Positions 37,369-47,333 of a stretch of 64,000 nt of DNA are shown here, piece after piece. Each line of letters opens with the position of its first letter. Position 1 is the first letter of the stretch. Origin of the DNA: Lysinibacillus mangiferihumi (GTDB lineage: Bacteria > Bacillota > Bacilli > Bacillales_A > Planococcaceae); the NCBI RefSeq assembly GCF_003049665.1, contig NZ_PYWM01000009.1, positions 1-64,000 on the forward strand, given 5' to 3'. Under the pieces are notes generated by a model. The model was not told where the DNA came from, searched no databases, and saw only the letters and a program-made list of their open reading frames with translations. The position numbers were made by a program, and so were the translations under genes.

Positions 37369-37691
37369 TCGGTCATCCCATCTTTCATCCGTAAAATTAA
37401 AGGAAAGTCATTTAAAATTGCTTAAGGAAGGCAACTCAGTACAGCGCAAGCATTATCACTACATGTTCTTTATAATATTATACTAAACTATAGCTTCGAA
37501 CATATCCTCCTTAGACATCTAGAGCTAGCGACATAGGTGTCTAATAAAGTGGGATGAACACACAGATTCCAGCGATTTATTACGGAAAAAAATTGAAGAC
37601 AATCTACCTTGACTTCAGTCTGAAACCAGTAATAACAACGATGCCTACTACTTACATATGACAAAGACATTTAGCTATAATCAGAACGTTA

Positions 37692-38642
37692 TCAGTATAA
37701 AACACGCCATAAATAAAAGGTAGCGTATGATTCCCAATTTTTCCAGTTGACTGATAGTTCTAATATTTCATCTTTTGTAGGCTTTTGCGTCATATTACGT
37801 AATACTTTTATCGAATTAATCAGACCGACATCATCGATTGGAAAAGCTGTTTGGAATCTCAGGCAGCGCATCAGCACGTAATTGGCTGTCCATGGTCCGA
37901 TTCCTCGTATTTGAATTAAGCTTTTTTCAGCATCTTTAAAGTTCATTGCTAGTAATTTTTCCTTCGATAAAGCACCATTTTCCATCAATTTGGCAATACC
38001 AATGATATATTCACTTTTTTTTGCCGTCATTTTAATATCTGCTAGGTCGGTAGGTGTTAACTGTGCAATGCGCTCGTACGTTGGGAACACCCAATATTTT
38101 TTACCTTTCCATTCGATATAATCGCCAAGGCTTTCTACAAATTGCTTCTTTAAGGAATAGGCAAACGCTAAATTAATTTGTTGCCCTATAACGCCCCAGC
38201 ATAATGCTTCAAATAAATGAGGAATGCCCACTACACGCAATCCATAAAATTTTCGGGCAGGCATTTCAAGTAATGGGTCTGTAGTTGCCATATCATAAAA
38301 AGGCGTTAAATCGTTCTCAAGGTCAAACCATTCATAAATATATTTTACAATTTGTTGTCGTATCCGCTTATCATTCGGTCTAGAATCATTTAGGAATTGA
38401 ACAATCATTTGGTTATGTTGGCTTACGCTAATCTGTACTAAGGAGCGCATTTCTCCTATCGCAATAACCTTTGTAATAACATCATTCTCAACCTCATACA
38501 TACATTCATTTTTTTCTCGTAATAGATAGTTTAGGTTTGCATTCATATCGAAATGGTTAGGTAATGGAATGACTATCTCATTATTATTTTCATGCCATAT
38601 CACTTTTGCATTCTCCTCTATAAACTGATTATTAGGGAACAT
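37692..38642 (-). CDS. alkA: DNA-3-methyladenine glycosylase II
   Basis: 316 residues. The helix-hairpin-helix (IRGIGPWTANYVLMRCL, from 245) and the catalytic-Asp region FPIDDVGL (267-274) define AlkA of the HhH-GPD superfamily. ALCWGVIGQQINLAFA is the preceding conserved helix. It excises alkylated bases. It is divergent from the 2OG oxygenase gene, with which it shares a 140-bp promoter region, and heads the alkylation-repair cluster. Confidence 0.92.
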   Translation of the reverse strand: MFPNNQFIEENAKVIWHENNNEIVIPLPNHFDMNANLNYLLREKNECMYEVENDVITKVIAIGEMRSLVQISVSQHNQMIVQFLNDSRPNDKRIRQQIVKYIYEWFDLENDLTPFYDMATTDPLLEMPARKFYGLRVVGIPHLFEALCWGVIGQQINLAFAYSLKKQFVESLGDYIEWKGKKYWVFPTYERIAQLTPTDLADIKMTAKKSEYIIGIAKLMENGALSKEKLLAMNFKDAEKSLIQIRGIGPWTANYVLMRCLRFQTAFPIDDVGLINSIKVLRNMTQKPTKDEILELSVNWKNWESYATFYLWRVLY

Positions 38643-38781
38643 ACACGATTAAAATTTACTTTACCATATCATAATCGAGACGAATTTTGTTATCTTGCTA
38701 TTACATTCTAAACACCTTATGTTTTTCTACTGATGCGGTTATAGTGTTAGTTATCAAGAATGCGAATAGGAGGGCTTAACA

Positions 38782-39495
38782 ATGGTTCAAGAGATAAAAA
38801 CACGAGTAGAAAACTTAGATTGGGACACCATTCAAAATGAATTAGATGCACAAGGGTTTGCAAAGCTTCCCGTGATTTTAACAAAGGCGGAATGTGAATT
38901 TCTAAAAGCGTTGTATCTTGAGAAGGAGCCGTACAGAACAACAATCAATATGCAACGCTATCGCTTTGGCAATGGGGAATACAAATACTTTTCCTATCCA
39001 CTACCTGCTATTGTCCAAAGTTTAAGAGAGGTCTTCTATGTAGAATTGTCTAAAACAGCGAATCGTTGGTTGGGGTATTTACGAAAAACAGCACAGTTTC
39101 CCAACAACCTTCAAGATTTTTTGACCATCTGTGAAGAAAATGAGCAAACAAGACCAACACCTTTACTATTAAAGTATGAAACAGGGGGCTTTAATTGTTT
39201 GCATCAAGATTTATACGGCGATATATTTTTCCCATTTCAAGTAGTCTTTGTCTTAAATCAACGTGAAAAAGATTTTTGCGGTGGAGAATCGCTATTAGTG
39301 GAACAAATTCCTCGTGCTCAAAGTAGAGGACATGTTATTACTTTAGATCAAGGCAGTGCGCTTATTTTCCCTACGAACTATAGAGTTGTTCTTGGTCAAA
39401 AAGGGTATTACAAAAATAAGGTGCGTCACGGAGTAAGTACGGTTACTTTCGGGGAACGTTTTGGTCTTGGAATCATTTTTCATGATGCGACATAA
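38782..39495 (+). CDS. 2-oxoglutarate/Fe(II)-dependent oxygenase of a repair cluster
   Basis: 237 residues. Fe ligands H141 and D143 (CLHQDLYG) and H216 (VRHGVS), with R226 (GERFGLG) as the 2-oxoglutarate salt-bridge residue. It is not AlkB itself (no AlkB N-terminal lid motif seen). Its neighbours alkA, adaA and ogt suggest an oxidative demethylation role. AGGAGG precedes the ATG. Confidence 0.82.
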   Translation: MVQEIKTRVENLDWDTIQNELDAQGFAKLPVILTKAECEFLKALYLEKEPYRTTINMQRYRFGNGEYKYFSYPLPAIVQSLREVFYVELSKTANRWLGYLRKTAQFPNNLQDFLTICEENEQTRPTPLLLKYETGGFNCLHQDLYGDIFFPFQVVFVLNQREKDFCGGESLLVEQIPRAQSRGHVITLDQGSALIFPTNYRVVLGQKGYYKNKVRHGVSTVTFGERFGLGIIFHDAT

Positions 39496-39581
39496 AAACT
39501 ACTTCAATATCTTGCTATTCTATTTCAAGAATTGTACATTGGAAATTTCTAAGGAGTATAGTGTAAAGAGAGGTGAGCGTA

Positions 39582-40208
39582 ATGCTAGATAGGTTCAATC
39601 ACGAGTGTCATGATAAAACTTCAAATGATATGGAACAGATAACAGATGAAAAGTGGCAAGCTATAATTAATAATGATCCAACGTATAATCATCAATTTTT
39701 CTATGCTGTAAAATCAACAGGGATATTCTGTAAACCATCTTGTAAATCGCGCGTCCCGAAAAAAGAAAATGTCTGCATTTTTCAAAACGCAGAACAAGCT
39801 CTACGCGCAAATTTTCGGCCTTGTAAACGTTGTAAGCCAACGAATGAAAAATTGCCTGATAGCGAATGGGTTGAATTAATTACTGCCTACATTGATAAAA
39901 ATTACACAGAAAAATTAACCCTAGAATCGTTAGCCACGATTTGTCATGGGAGTCCCTATCATATGCATCGCACATTTAAAAAAATTAAGGGTATAACACC
40001 TGTTGAGTATATACAACAAGTTCGCGTACATGAGGCTAAACAATTATTAATGCAGACAAATAAAGCCATTGGAGATATTGCCATTTGTGTAGGAATGATG
40101 AATACGCCTTATTTTATTACGTTATTTAAAAAGAAAACAGGATTGACACCAGCACAATTTCGACAAATGCATATAACTGGAGGAAACGATAGTGGTAACA
40201 AACAATAA
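39582..40208 (+). CDS. adaA: Ada-type methylphosphotriester-DNA methyltransferase and transcriptional activator
   Basis: 208 residues. The N-terminal Ada zinc domain has Cys50 (methyl acceptor), Cys54, Cys81 and Cys84. The C-terminal half is an AraC helix-turn-helix (about 95-195: LTLESLATICHGSPYHMHR). Methylation of Cys50 turns it into an activator of the adaptive response, as in B. subtilis AdaA. GAGAGGTGAG precedes ATG 39582. The end overlaps the ogt start. Confidence 0.93.
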   Translation: MLDRFNHECHDKTSNDMEQITDEKWQAIINNDPTYNHQFFYAVKSTGIFCKPSCKSRVPKKENVCIFQNAEQALRANFRPCKRCKPTNEKLPDSEWVELITAYIDKNYTEKLTLESLATICHGSPYHMHRTFKKIKGITPVEYIQQVRVHEAKQLLMQTNKAIGDIAICVGMMNTPYFITLFKKKTGLTPAQFRQMHITGGNDSGNKQ

Positions 40209-40725
40209 AACAACGCTTTATTGGTCTTTACTAACGTTTGAAGATTGGCATTTTTATATTGCTTCCACTTCTAAAGGGTTAGTATATGTAAGTTCACAGA
40301 ACAGCTCATTCGATGAGTTAATCGAGTGGTCTAAGAAGCGCTTTCCAGAAAGTCCACTAATTGAAGATAATAAAAAGCTAGAACCCTATATGGTTGAATT
40401 GATTCAATACCTTCAAGGAAAGCGAAAAACATTTACTATGCCATTTGATTATGTAGGGACAGCATTTCAGATAGCAGTGTGGAATGCACTTTGTGACATT
40501 CCTTATGGACAGACGAAATCCTATTCAGACATTGCCAATGCTATTAATAAACCAGCAGCTGTGCGCGCGGTTGGCACAGCGATTGGAGCCAATCCAGTAT
40601 TAATTACTGTACCGTGCCATCGGGTAATTGGCAAGAATGGCTCATTAACAGGCTATCGAGGAGGATTAGAAATGAAGACACAGCTCCTAGAGTTAGAAAA
40701 GGGAACTTCAACTAGCTACGAGTAA
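40192..40725 (+). CDS. ogt: Methylated-DNA-protein-cysteine methyltransferase
   Basis: 177 residues. PCHRVIG at 141-147 holds the acceptor Cys142, preceded by the DNA-binding helix AAVRAVGTAIGANP. It repairs O6-methylguanine by suicide transfer. It corresponds to AdaB of the bacillus ada operon. GTG 40192 has GGAGG 8 bases upstream, inside adaA. Confidence 0.93.
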   Translation: MVTNNKTTLYWSLLTFEDWHFYIASTSKGLVYVSSQNSSFDELIEWSKKRFPESPLIEDNKKLEPYMVELIQYLQGKRKTFTMPFDYVGTAFQIAVWNALCDIPYGQTKSYSDIANAINKPAAVRAVGTAIGANPVLITVPCHRVIGKNGSLTGYRGGLEMKTQLLELEKGTSTSYE

Positions 40726-40747
40726 TTATGAATGGAGGGGGACGGTG

Positions 40748-41566
40748 ATGAAAAGTGAATTATTCTATAAAAATCCAAAAACGATTCTGAATAAAGGAAC
40801 TGGCTTTCTTGCTGGATATACGCATTCACTAAATCCTTATACAGGCTGTTCATTTGGGTGCTCCTATTGTTATGTACGAGCAATGCCTGTGGCACTTTTT
40901 CGAGATGGTGAATGGGGCAATTGGGTTGATATAAAAAACGGTGCTGCAAATTTATTAAAAAAGGAGCTTCAGCGCGCCAAAGCTAAAGGAAATGTGACCA
41001 TTTTTATGTCATCAAGTACAGATCCTTATCAGCCAATCGAGCATAAAGAAAAAGTGACAAGGTCCTTACTAGAAGTGATGGTCGCAGATCCCCCAGACTT
41101 CCTTTTAGTGCAAACTAGAAGCCCACTTGTAAGCCGTGATATTGATTTGCTACAGCAATTTAAAGAGAAAGTTCGAGTAAGTATAACGATTGAGACAGAT
41201 TCCGAAACAATACGCAAACATTTTACGCCAGATGCACCACCAATTCAGGCGCGTTTTAAGACATTAGAAACATTAGCCGCCAACGGAATCCCGACTCAAG
41301 TGGCTATAGCCCCCATTTTACCAAGTGGGGAATATTTTCCTGAGAAATTGAAACCATTCGTCAATAGAATATGTTTGGATGACTACTTTTTGGGAGATGG
41401 CAGTGGTGGAAAACGAACAAGAAAACTTGGTATGGAGGAGAAATATGCCCAACTTGGTTTAGAAGATTGGTACGGACCACATGTCATAAATAATGTCTAT
41501 AATCGATTGATTAAAATCTTTCCAGAAAGTGATGTTTATCTAAGTCAAGCAGGATTTGAGCCGTAA
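40748..41566 (+). CDS. Radical SAM protein of the SPL (spore photoproduct lyase-like, Rv2578c) family
   Basis: 272 residues. CSFGCSYCYV is the CxxxCxxC cluster motif. SLNPYTGC before it and SSSTDPYQPIE after it are characteristic of this SPL-like family. Spore photoproduct lyase itself is longer. Because it follows ogt by 22 bp with a strong GGAGGGGG, it probably belongs to the ada operon and may act on damaged DNA. Confidence 0.85.
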   Translation: MKSELFYKNPKTILNKGTGFLAGYTHSLNPYTGCSFGCSYCYVRAMPVALFRDGEWGNWVDIKNGAANLLKKELQRAKAKGNVTIFMSSSTDPYQPIEHKEKVTRSLLEVMVADPPDFLLVQTRSPLVSRDIDLLQQFKEKVRVSITIETDSETIRKHFTPDAPPIQARFKTLETLAANGIPTQVAIAPILPSGEYFPEKLKPFVNRICLDDYFLGDGSGGKRTRKLGMEEKYAQLGLEDWYGPHVINNVYNRLIKIFPESDVYLSQAGFEP

Positions 41567-41765
41567 AAATAATAGCGCATTGGCTATCACAAGTGGATGC
41601 TTTACAAATAAGGGAACGACCATTGCAAGCATCCTTTCTGTAAAATCAGAAAGGATGCTTGTGCGCTGTGAGAGCTATCAAGATGGGCAACTGTACATGT
41701 TGTTGAGTCTCGATACGTTACAGCGTTATTTTTATGTAAAAATTCGCAAACGCAATGGGGGTTAA
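41556..41765 (+). CDS. Doubtful small ORF after the radical SAM gene
   Basis: 69 codons overlapping the end of the previous gene by 11 bases, with no clear ribosome site. It spans a perfect 15-bp inverted repeat (CAAGCATCCTTTCTG at 41626-41640 and CAGAAAGGATGCTTG at 41647-41661), which argues that the DNA is structural or the remains of a terminator. I do not recognise the product. Confidence 0.25.
   Translation: MSRKNNSALAITSGCFTNKGTTIASILSVKSERMLVRCESYQDGQLYMLLSLDTLQRYFYVKIRKRNGG
41626..41661. repeat. Perfect 15-bp inverted repeat
   Basis: Arms CAAGCATCCTTTCTG / CAGAAAGGATGCTTG with a 6-base loop and no following T-run. It may be the 3' end stabiliser of the ada operon. The rest of 41766-42024 shows no gene. 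Confidence 0.65.
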
Positions 41766-42024
41766 CGTATTCAAGCTCTCTTCTATACTAAAAGATTTTA
41801 GTTTACATAATAAAAGAACTTGGTACGACTTTCTGTTTATCGGATGGTTCTCATTAATTTATCATTCAAAATGTTACTCAACAATCGGAGAATAGCCGTT
41901 ATAAAAGGGAGCACTGAGTGAAGGTTACCCTGAATAAGGGGGTGATGGTCAACCAACGTCACAACCGAATAATTGCGTTCGATACACTCAATCTAAATTT
42001 GCCAAGGTAGAGGTGACTTTTACA

Positions 42025-42052
42025 TAAAAAAAGTAGCGTGTCACACGCTACA
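42025..42052 (-). terminator. Terminator of the yqhV-like gene
   Basis: GTAGCGTG and CACGCTAC arms. On the minus strand they are followed by TTTTTTT. Confidence 0.75.
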
Positions 42053-42146
42053 GCAAACTATTGACCATTCTTCTTAGGAAGAATAATCAAAAGATATTGT
42101 TCAGGATGGCTAATAAATAACAAAGATTTAGAATGGAATGTCCATA

Positions 42147-42419
42147 TTACTTAATATGCGAACTAACAATGATAAGTGTAATTCCAGTAAATAAGCAAAT
42201 GATTCTCGCCACAGGAATTTTATCAGCTAGTCCAAATAATGCAATTGCTGTCGTAACGATTAAAACTGTTGGACCAACCAATGCAAGCATTGTATTAATA
42301 TAGAATGCTTTTTCTAAATTATTCAACTTTAGCATCAACAATCCAGCACTTACTTCAATACTTCCAGACAATACACGTAAAATAACCATAGCAAGAACCG
42401 ATTTTTCAATAATGGTCAT
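42147..42419 (-). CDS. yqhV: YqhV-like membrane protein (DUF2619)
   Basis: About 90 residues with three hydrophobic segments. LRVLSGSIEVSAGLLMLKLN and LALVGPTVLIVTT are closely like B. subtilis YqhV, normally found next to spoIIIA. Here it stands alone, so it may be a second copy or a relocated one. Function unknown. Presumed sporulation link by family only. Confidence 0.8.
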   Translation of the reverse strand: MTIIEKSVLAMVILRVLSGSIEVSAGLLMLKLNNLEKAFYINTMLALVGPTVLIVTTAIALFGLADKIPVARIICLFTGITLIIVSSHIK

Positions 42420-42730
42420 CATCCTATCTTTATAGATAATATTCGCATATCTTATAAATCCATCTTAATTTAATTATAGAATTCTGTTTTAATGAAATAT
42501 TAACATCAATGTATGTATCATTTGTATCAAATATTCTTGTTATAGTATGCTTTATAGTGTTAATAAATATAGGTTCATATAATAGAATTTTTCGAAAAGA
42601 TAGTACTTTTAAAGAACGCATGCATATAGTACAGTTTTCTTGTCATATATTATACATTAAAGTGTAATAATAATATTTTATAAATAGATAGATTATTCGT
42701 TCAATTTAAAATAAGTAAGGAGTGTTGAAT

Positions 42731-44530
42731 TTGATATCTTTTTCTAAACCAGATGTAGAACAGTTTTTACGAACATTTTCGATTGGTGATTTTGCGGTGA
42801 GTCCAGATGAAAAACAGCTAGTTTTCAGTACAAATTTAAGTGGGAAGTATAATTTATGGGCGATGAATTTACCAAATACGTTCCCGACACAGCTTACTTT
42901 CATTGACCAAAGCTGCCAAGGGCTTATCTATGATAAACAAGGACGGTTTATCATTGCCGGTTTTGACAGGAATGGGGACGAAAATACGCAATTTTATGGA
43001 ATTCCACTTCAAGGTGGAACAATGAAAAAAATTATTTATGAAGAAGGAACTCGCAATTCTGTGCCCATTTTATCTGAAGATGGCAACAAGCTTTATTATA
43101 CATCTTCGAAAGAAAATCCAACGTATTTAAATGCATATGTCTATGACTTGGTGACAGGTGAGGAAGAAACAGTTCTTGTGGGAAAAGATGCACCTACTTT
43201 TTTACTTGATTTTAGCCCAAATGAAGAGGTTGCCCTCTATTTTAAACATTTCTCTAATACGTATACACGACTATACGCTAAACGAGGAGAGGAACATATT
43301 CTCCTGACACCGCCAACAGATCATCAACATACGGTCAGTGACGCAGTGTTTGTATCCGATAAACTCATCTATTTATTAACAAATTACAATGCTGATTTTA
43401 CGTATTTGGCTTCTTATAATTTAGAGACAAATGAGTTTGTAAAATTGAAAGATTTAGAGAATGAAAGCTTTACTTCGTTGAAATATAGCAAAGAAGAGCA
43501 GTGTCTGTATGTCATCAGTGAAAAAGGTGTAGAAGACCATCTATACGTGCATGATTTACGAACGAATAATTGGGAAGAATTAGATTCACCATGCAGTATC
43601 ATCGAAAAACTGATCGTCACAAAATCTGGTGATTTGTATTTATTAGGAAGAAGTGCGACGAAGCCACATAATATCTATTATTTTAAGGAAAATGGATGGA
43701 CAGCTTTAACGGAATACACAGTTCCAGGTGTAGATCAAAGCGAATTAGTGGAGCCAGATGTGATTACTTATTCTTCCTTTGATGGACTTGAAATAGAGTC
43801 CTTATTTTTCAAAGCTAACAAAGAAAATGATAATGGTGAAATCATTTTTTGGCCGCATGGTGGTCCACAAGCTGCAGAGCGGAAATTTTTTAGAGCTTCC
43901 TTCCAATTCTTTTTAAATAATGGGTATAGCATCTTTGCTCCGAATTTCCGTGGATCAACAGGCTATGGATTGGCTTTCACAAAAATGGTAGAAGGAGATT
44001 GGGGACACGGTCCAAGACTTGATAATGTAGCTGGTCTCGACTGGCTCATAGAAAATGATTACGCGAAAAAAGGCAATATTTTATTGATGGGTGGAAGTTA
44101 TGGAGGTTACATGGCCTTATTGCTCCACGGTAGACACGCTGATTATTTCAAAGCCGTCGTGGATATATTTGGTCCATCGGATTTGTTCTCATTTATCAAC
44201 TCGGTTCCTGAAGACTGGAAGCCAATTATGGACAGGTGGGTAGGAAACCCTGAAAGAGACAAGCAAAAACTTATTGAATACTCACCAATTACTTATCTAG
44301 AAAACATGGTGAAACCAATGCTAGTTATCCAAGGAGCCAATGACCCGCGTGTTGTAAAAGAGGAATCTGATCAAATCGTTCAGGCTTTAAAAGATAAAGG
44401 TCGTGAAGTAGAGTACATGCTTCTTGAAGACGAAGGACATGGATTCTCTAAAAAAGAAAATGAAATTGCTGTTTATCAAAAAGTCCTGTCATTTTTGAAT
44501 CAGTTCGCTGAATCTAAAGTGAATCCATAA
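42731..44530 (+). CDS. S9-family serine peptidase (acylaminoacyl-peptidase-like)
   Basis: 599 residues, cytosolic. An N-terminal beta-propeller (about 15-340) and a C-terminal hydrolase domain. Nucleophile in GGSYGGYMAL, Asp in GANDPRVV and His in DEGHGFS complete the triad, and FWPHGGPQ and NFRGSTGYG are family motifs. It cleaves short peptides. AAGGAG at 42717-42722 sets a TTG start at 42731. GTG 42722 lies inside the ribosome site. Confidence 0.92.
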   Translation: MISFSKPDVEQFLRTFSIGDFAVSPDEKQLVFSTNLSGKYNLWAMNLPNTFPTQLTFIDQSCQGLIYDKQGRFIIAGFDRNGDENTQFYGIPLQGGTMKKIIYEEGTRNSVPILSEDGNKLYYTSSKENPTYLNAYVYDLVTGEEETVLVGKDAPTFLLDFSPNEEVALYFKHFSNTYTRLYAKRGEEHILLTPPTDHQHTVSDAVFVSDKLIYLLTNYNADFTYLASYNLETNEFVKLKDLENESFTSLKYSKEEQCLYVISEKGVEDHLYVHDLRTNNWEELDSPCSIIEKLIVTKSGDLYLLGRSATKPHNIYYFKENGWTALTEYTVPGVDQSELVEPDVITYSSFDGLEIESLFFKANKENDNGEIIFWPHGGPQAAERKFFRASFQFFLNNGYSIFAPNFRGSTGYGLAFTKMVEGDWGHGPRLDNVAGLDWLIENDYAKKGNILLMGGSYGGYMALLLHGRHADYFKAVVDIFGPSDLFSFINSVPEDWKPIMDRWVGNPERDKQKLIEYSPITYLENMVKPMLVIQGANDPRVVKEESDQIVQALKDKGREVEYMLLEDEGHGFSKKENEIAVYQKVLSFLNQFAESKVNP

Positions 44531-44608
44531 TGATACGTATTATTGAAGAGAAAAGAAGCCCAACTGTGAAGAAAACAAAGAGATTGATGGGTTAAATGAA
44601 AAATGATA

Positions 44609-45254
44609 TTATCCCCTTTAAGTAGACAATGAAAAACTACAGTACGCTGTAGATAACATTTTATTTTACTTAAGGGGTTTTTTCTATGTCTAGAAAAAAT
44701 AATACGTATTCAAATGGATTGAAATTAGAAGTAGTACAGGCCTATCTAGCCGGAGGAGAACGTATGCAAAAGTTTGCGGAAAAATACAAGATTCGTAATG
44801 TCACAAGTGAAAGTATGGGTGAGAAAGTTTAATGAAGTACAACAACGAAATTGTGGCTTGGCAAGTAGACAAACGGAATGACTTACAGCTAGTGATGAGT
44901 TAACGGCAAAAAGAAATGTGTATTGAAACCTCATCCACTCGAATCAAGGCTTTCAATATACATCCATTAAATATCATCAAACAGCTGAACAACTTGGCAT
45001 GATTGGCAGCCATTCCCGCAAAGGTAACTGCTACGATAACGCCTGTATTGAATCCTTCTTCTCGCACTTTAAAAGCGAATATTTGTATCTTTTACAGGAT
45101 CGTTCTGAAGAGGAAATTATCCGAGCTATTGTTAGTATATCTACTTTTATAACTACAAACGCTTTCAAAAACGACTCAACCTTCTGACACCAATAGAATA
45201 CCGACATCAGATGGCTGCTTATTCTTTTTAAAGCTGTCTACTTGACAGGGGTAA
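44609..45254 (+). mobile_element. Internally deleted IS3-family element (IS150-like)
   Basis: Terminal inverted repeats: TACCCCT..AAGTAGACA on the right (reverse complement of 45235-45254) matches TATCCCCTTTAAGTAGACA on the left (44609-44627). Inside are OrfA remains (LKLEVVQAYLAGGERMQKFA at 44715) ending in a frameshift, and the C-terminal DDE part of OrfB (GSHSRKGNCYDNACIESFFS at 45007; later LTPIEYRHQ). About half of a normal ~1.4-kb element is gone, so it cannot move alone. Confidence 0.88.
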
Positions 45255-45385
45255 GTCCAAACAACAACTACTTTTACTCTCCTAAACCTAAAAGTTCATT
45301 TTTTGTGATTTTTATTATATTCAGAAAATAGAATTGACGTGAAGAATTGAGCATGTTATGTTTAATATTAATTCCATAGCAATCA

Positions 45386-45553
45386 TTACAAGTTTGAGTG
45401 AAAAAATCTTTCACTCAATTAAAAGGAAAATGGGTGTAAATCCCATGCTGTCCCGCAACTGTAAATGAGGAGTTTTGTTTCAATTGACACGGAGTTATTA
45501 CTCGTGAAGGTGAAACAAAATAATGATTCATGAGCCAGAATGCCTGCTTGTAA
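45386..45553 (+). ncRNA. Cobalamin riboswitch aptamer (plus-strand operon)
   Basis: Core elements AAAAGGAAAATGGGTG, AATCCC, GCTGTCCCGCAACTGTAAATG and the B12-box GAGCCAGAATGCCTGC are present. P1 is TTACAAG (45386-45392) with CTTGTAA (45547-45553). Binding of adenosyl- or other cobalamin should promote termination at 45623-45651 and switch off the nik-like operon. Confidence 0.93.
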
Positions 45554-45622
45554 GAAGATTCATTGATGATCTACGAAAGATAGGGAGATGGATGGAGACT
45601 TACTTATTGTAAGCTTATCTAT

Positions 45623-45651
45623 CCTTATTCTTTTTTGAATAAGGTTTTTTT
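45623..45651 (+). terminator. Riboswitch expression-platform terminator
   Basis: CCTTATTC and GAATAAGG arms followed by TTTTTTT, 70 bp after the aptamer and 61 bp before nikA. Confidence 0.85.
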
Positions 45652-45712
45652 ATGCCTTCTTTTATCTAATAGTAGATTCTTTTAAACCAAGAATGGAGAT
45701 AGGAGACAGAAA

Positions 45713-47329
45713 ATGAAATTGACAAAGTATTTACTTCCTTTTGTGCTATTTTTGTCTTTCAGTATATTTGCAGGTTGTACTAGCACTGATACAGAAAAGG
45801 GAAAAACAGCAACACAAACAAATGATGGAAAAATGATAACGATTGGATGGCCTTTAGATGTCGGTCCATTAAACCCTCATACATATTTACCTAATCAAAT
45901 GACTGCACAAGCAATGGTCTACGAATCTTTGGTTGAGTATAACGATGATGGGACTATTACGCCTAAGCTAGCAGAAAGTTGGGATATTTCAAAGGATAAG
46001 ACTTCTTACATTTTCCATTTAAGAAAAGACGTCAAGTATTCAGACGGAACTGCTTTTAATGCGGATAATGTCATTCGTAACTTCGATGCCATATTAGCAA
46101 ATCGGGAAATACATTTTTGGATGGGCATGGTCAACCATATTGTTGAGGTTGTAAAAGAAGATGATTATACAATTCGTTTGCAATTGGATGAACCTTATTA
46201 TCCTGTATTAAACGAACTGGCCTTTGTACGTCCGTTCCGTTTTTTAGGGGATAACGGATTCCCTGAAGGAGATGCGACGCAAGATTCCATCAAAGCACCT
46301 GTTGGGACAGGTCCATGGGTATTAACAGATTACAAAAAAGATGAATATGCTTTATTTAGTCGCAACGAAAACTATTGGGGGGAAAAACCTCTCATAGAAC
46401 ACATTAAAGTGAAAATCATCCCTGATTCTGAATCGATTTCGTTGGCATTTGAAAACGAAGAGTTAGATTTAATTTATGGTCGTGGCATCATTAGTTTAGA
46501 TAACTATTCGTATTTAAAAGATAGTGACAAATATAAAACGGCTACCTCTGAACCATTGTCTACAAAAGCGTTATTATTCAATACGCAGTCAGGACCGTTA
46601 GCAGAATTAAAGGTACGTCAAGCCATTCAATATGCTATCAATAAGGAGCAAATGGTTGATAGTATTACACATGGTACAGAAAAAGTGGCTAACACACTAT
46701 TCTGGGATGCAATTCCTTATGCCAATATTGATTTAGCGCCAATCTTATATGATTCAGAAAAAGCGCAGCAGCTACTAGATGAAGCAGGTTGGACGTTAGA
46801 GAAGGGCGAAAAAATTCGTTCAAAAAACGGACAACCTTTATCATTAGATTTAATCTATATCGCAACTGATGCCATTCAAAAGCCTATGGCTGAGTTGATG
46901 CAAGGTGAACTAGCAAAAATAGGGGTACAGTTGAATCTAGAAGGTGCAGATGTAATGGTTGGTCTTCAAAAATTAATGGATGATCAGGTGGATATTAATT
47001 TCTGGCGTACAAACGGACCACCAACAGATCCACATGGCTTTGCTAATGAATCAGCTACATCAAATGCTAGTGGTGTTTATGAAGCAAAATTAGGTTTACC
47101 AAACGCCAAAGAAATTGATACTAAAATTCACCAATTATTAGTTGGAACAGATGAAGAGGAACGAGTGCAACTCTATACGGACATTTTAACTATGTTCCAT
47201 GATCAAGCACTTTTCTATCCGATATCTTATGAAACAAATAACATGATCTATCATCAATATATGAAAAATTTTACTCCACGTGCATCTGAATATGATATTC
47301 CATATGCTCAAATGGATAAAGAACAATAA
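45713..47329 (+). CDS. nikA: NikA-like metal/metallophore-binding lipoprotein (probable cobalt or nickel)
   Basis: 538 residues of the family 5 extracellular binding proteins. The signal peptide ends at a lipobox (FAGC, Cys near 22), so the protein is membrane-anchored outside. GWPLDVGPLNPHTY and NFDAILANREIHFWMGMVNHI are characteristic of NikA and not of the peptide binders DppA/OppA. First gene of a five-gene ABC operon under a cobalamin riboswitch, which points to cobalt for corrinoid synthesis, with nickel as alternative. GGAGATAGGAG precedes the ATG. Confidence 0.85.
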   Translation: MKLTKYLLPFVLFLSFSIFAGCTSTDTEKGKTATQTNDGKMITIGWPLDVGPLNPHTYLPNQMTAQAMVYESLVEYNDDGTITPKLAESWDISKDKTSYIFHLRKDVKYSDGTAFNADNVIRNFDAILANREIHFWMGMVNHIVEVVKEDDYTIRLQLDEPYYPVLNELAFVRPFRFLGDNGFPEGDATQDSIKAPVGTGPWVLTDYKKDEYALFSRNENYWGEKPLIEHIKVKIIPDSESISLAFENEELDLIYGRGIISLDNYSYLKDSDKYKTATSEPLSTKALLFNTQSGPLAELKVRQAIQYAINKEQMVDSITHGTEKVANTLFWDAIPYANIDLAPILYDSEKAQQLLDEAGWTLEKGEKIRSKNGQPLSLDLIYIATDAIQKPMAELMQGELAKIGVQLNLEGADVMVGLQKLMDDQVDINFWRTNGPPTDPHGFANESATSNASGVYEAKLGLPNAKEIDTKIHQLLVGTDEEERVQLYTDILTMFHDQALFYPISYETNNMIYHQYMKNFTPRASEYDIPYAQMDKEQ

Positions 47330-47333
47330 TTGT

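Noticed and set aside
37488-37670. 60-codon minus-strand frame in the gap before alkA, with AAGGAGG nearby
   Set aside because: The ribosome site leads to a six-residue frame and not to this one. The product is Cys/Trp-rich without family features.
45713-47329. Reading the binding protein as a dipeptide/oligopeptide importer (DppA/OppA)
   Set aside because: The NikA-type motifs and the cobalamin riboswitch fit metal uptake better. Peptide transport is kept only as a weak alternative.
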